Assembly: GCA_963921795.1 (NCBI GenBank)
Contig: OY997650.1
Coordinates: 21,723,463 to 21,787,462 of the forward strand
Source of the DNA: Nannobrachium achirus
Taxonomy: Eukaryota; Chordata; Actinopteri; Myctophiformes; Myctophidae
Reading direction: 5' to 3'
Length of the DNA: 64,000 nt
The position numbers and the translations under genes were made by a program. Within the stretch, counting starts at the first letter, position 1. Each line of letters starts with the position of its first letter. A model generated the notes under the pieces. That model did no database searches, was not told the origin of the DNA, and saw only the letters and a program-made list of their open reading frames with translations. Shown here piece after piece: positions 63,330 through 64,000 of the stretch.

Positions 63330-64000
63330 AAGTCCAACCCCATGTCTTTCTGTTACTAGGTAGGACAACAAAGCCAGGGAAGAATATTTTTATAATGGAA
63401 GTGAATGGGAAAAACGTCCCACCCCATGTCGTTTTCATAGCCTCATTATTGCTATTTAAAGTACCAAAAGAAAAACATCTACATGATATTAATAAAAAAG
63501 GAACAAAAAAGTACAGTAGTTAAATTGCAAAACAGGGTTTTTTCCGCCAAAAATACATGTTTTAATTAGTTTAATCCTCTGAAACAGGCAGAGGACAGAG
63601 ATGAGAGAGAGCGCAGTGCATCTTGGGTGACTCGCAATGACCAGGAAGTTGTGGAACTATAATCTCGCCCTTAACATAAAATGTATTTTAATTGTAATTC
63701 TGCCCATTTAAAATATATGTACCAATCGAATCTCTTAGTTACATTGATATCGTTCATGTGAACTAGTTTGTTGAAGCTTATTCATTATACTCATCGAAAT
63801 CGCTATGACGGCGCCGCGCCGCATCGTGGCCGTACCGCGCATCACCGCACAGTGCAGTGTCTAGCAGGAGACGTCTGTGCAAGACTAATCTACATAGCGA
63901 TTTATTTTATCATTTCAACAAATATTCACTGTGTATTCACTCCATTATGTTCCAAAATGTTCCTATTTATCATAGAATTTTATCAAAATAAAAATATCAA
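63330..64000. other. plekha3 intron, GC-rich patch
   Basis: No exon recognised. A CpG-rich patch at 63806-63860 ('acggcgccgcgccgcatcgt') stands out from AT-rich surroundings but has no clear promoter features. Confidence 0.35.

Noticed and set aside
63806..63860. CpG-rich patch as plekha3 promoter
   Set aside because: The exon at 62891-63012 corresponds to the middle of the protein, so the promoter must be further upstream, beyond the window.

Overview
The window is a stretch of a ray-finned (teleost) fish nuclear genome. The evidence is intron-rich vertebrate genes with fish-like proteins, many very long CA/GT microsatellites, several hAT and TTAA-type non-autonomous DNA transposons, a degraded fish L2/Rex-like LINE, and tRNA-derived SINEs. 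There is no bacterial, phage or CRISPR content.

Layout. 1-5.2 kb is a tandem and inverted satellite-like domain. It is built from CCATATATGG-containing modules, (CCGA)n tracts and tandem X-box-like motifs. 5.3-16.9 kb is gene-free: DNA transposon relics, microsatellites and foldback elements. 17.1-26.1 kb is zc3h15 (11 coding exons, + strand, complete, 427 aa). 27.3-27.6 kb is a second small CCATATATGG repeat cluster. 28.7-36.9 kb is rbm45 (10 coding exons plus a 3'-UTR exon, - strand, complete, 467 aa). 37-41.7 kb is intergenic repeats. 41.8-51.0 kb is cycs, somatic cytochrome c (+ strand, 104 aa); its 7-kb first intron holds a 4.5-kb inverted repeat interrupted by a LINE. 52.6-58.0 kb is a tentative, unrecognised multi-exon gene on the - strand. 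60.9-64 kb is the 3' half of plekha3 (FAPP1) on the - strand; its PH-domain exons lie beyond the window edge.

The genes do not form a pathway. They are housekeeping genes for translation and DRG1 regulation (zc3h15), RNA binding (rbm45), respiration and apoptosis (cycs) and Golgi PI4P binding (plekha3). From memory, human RBM45 and PLEKHA3 both lie on 2q31.2 and ZC3H15 on 2q32, while CYCS is on 7p15. The order here therefore looks like a teleost arrangement of a 2q31-like block with cycs included.

Most of what is unusual is repeat architecture: the CArG-like/X-box satellite, the large palindrome in cycs intron 1, a recurrent short dispersed hairpin, a MITE inserted about 11 bp from an rbm45 splice donor, and a GC-AG intron in rbm45. 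I found no convincing new biological system. The best candidates for novelty are the satellite domain and the unrecognised gene at 52.6-58 kb. All exon boundaries were read by eye from reading frame, splice consensus and remembered homologues.
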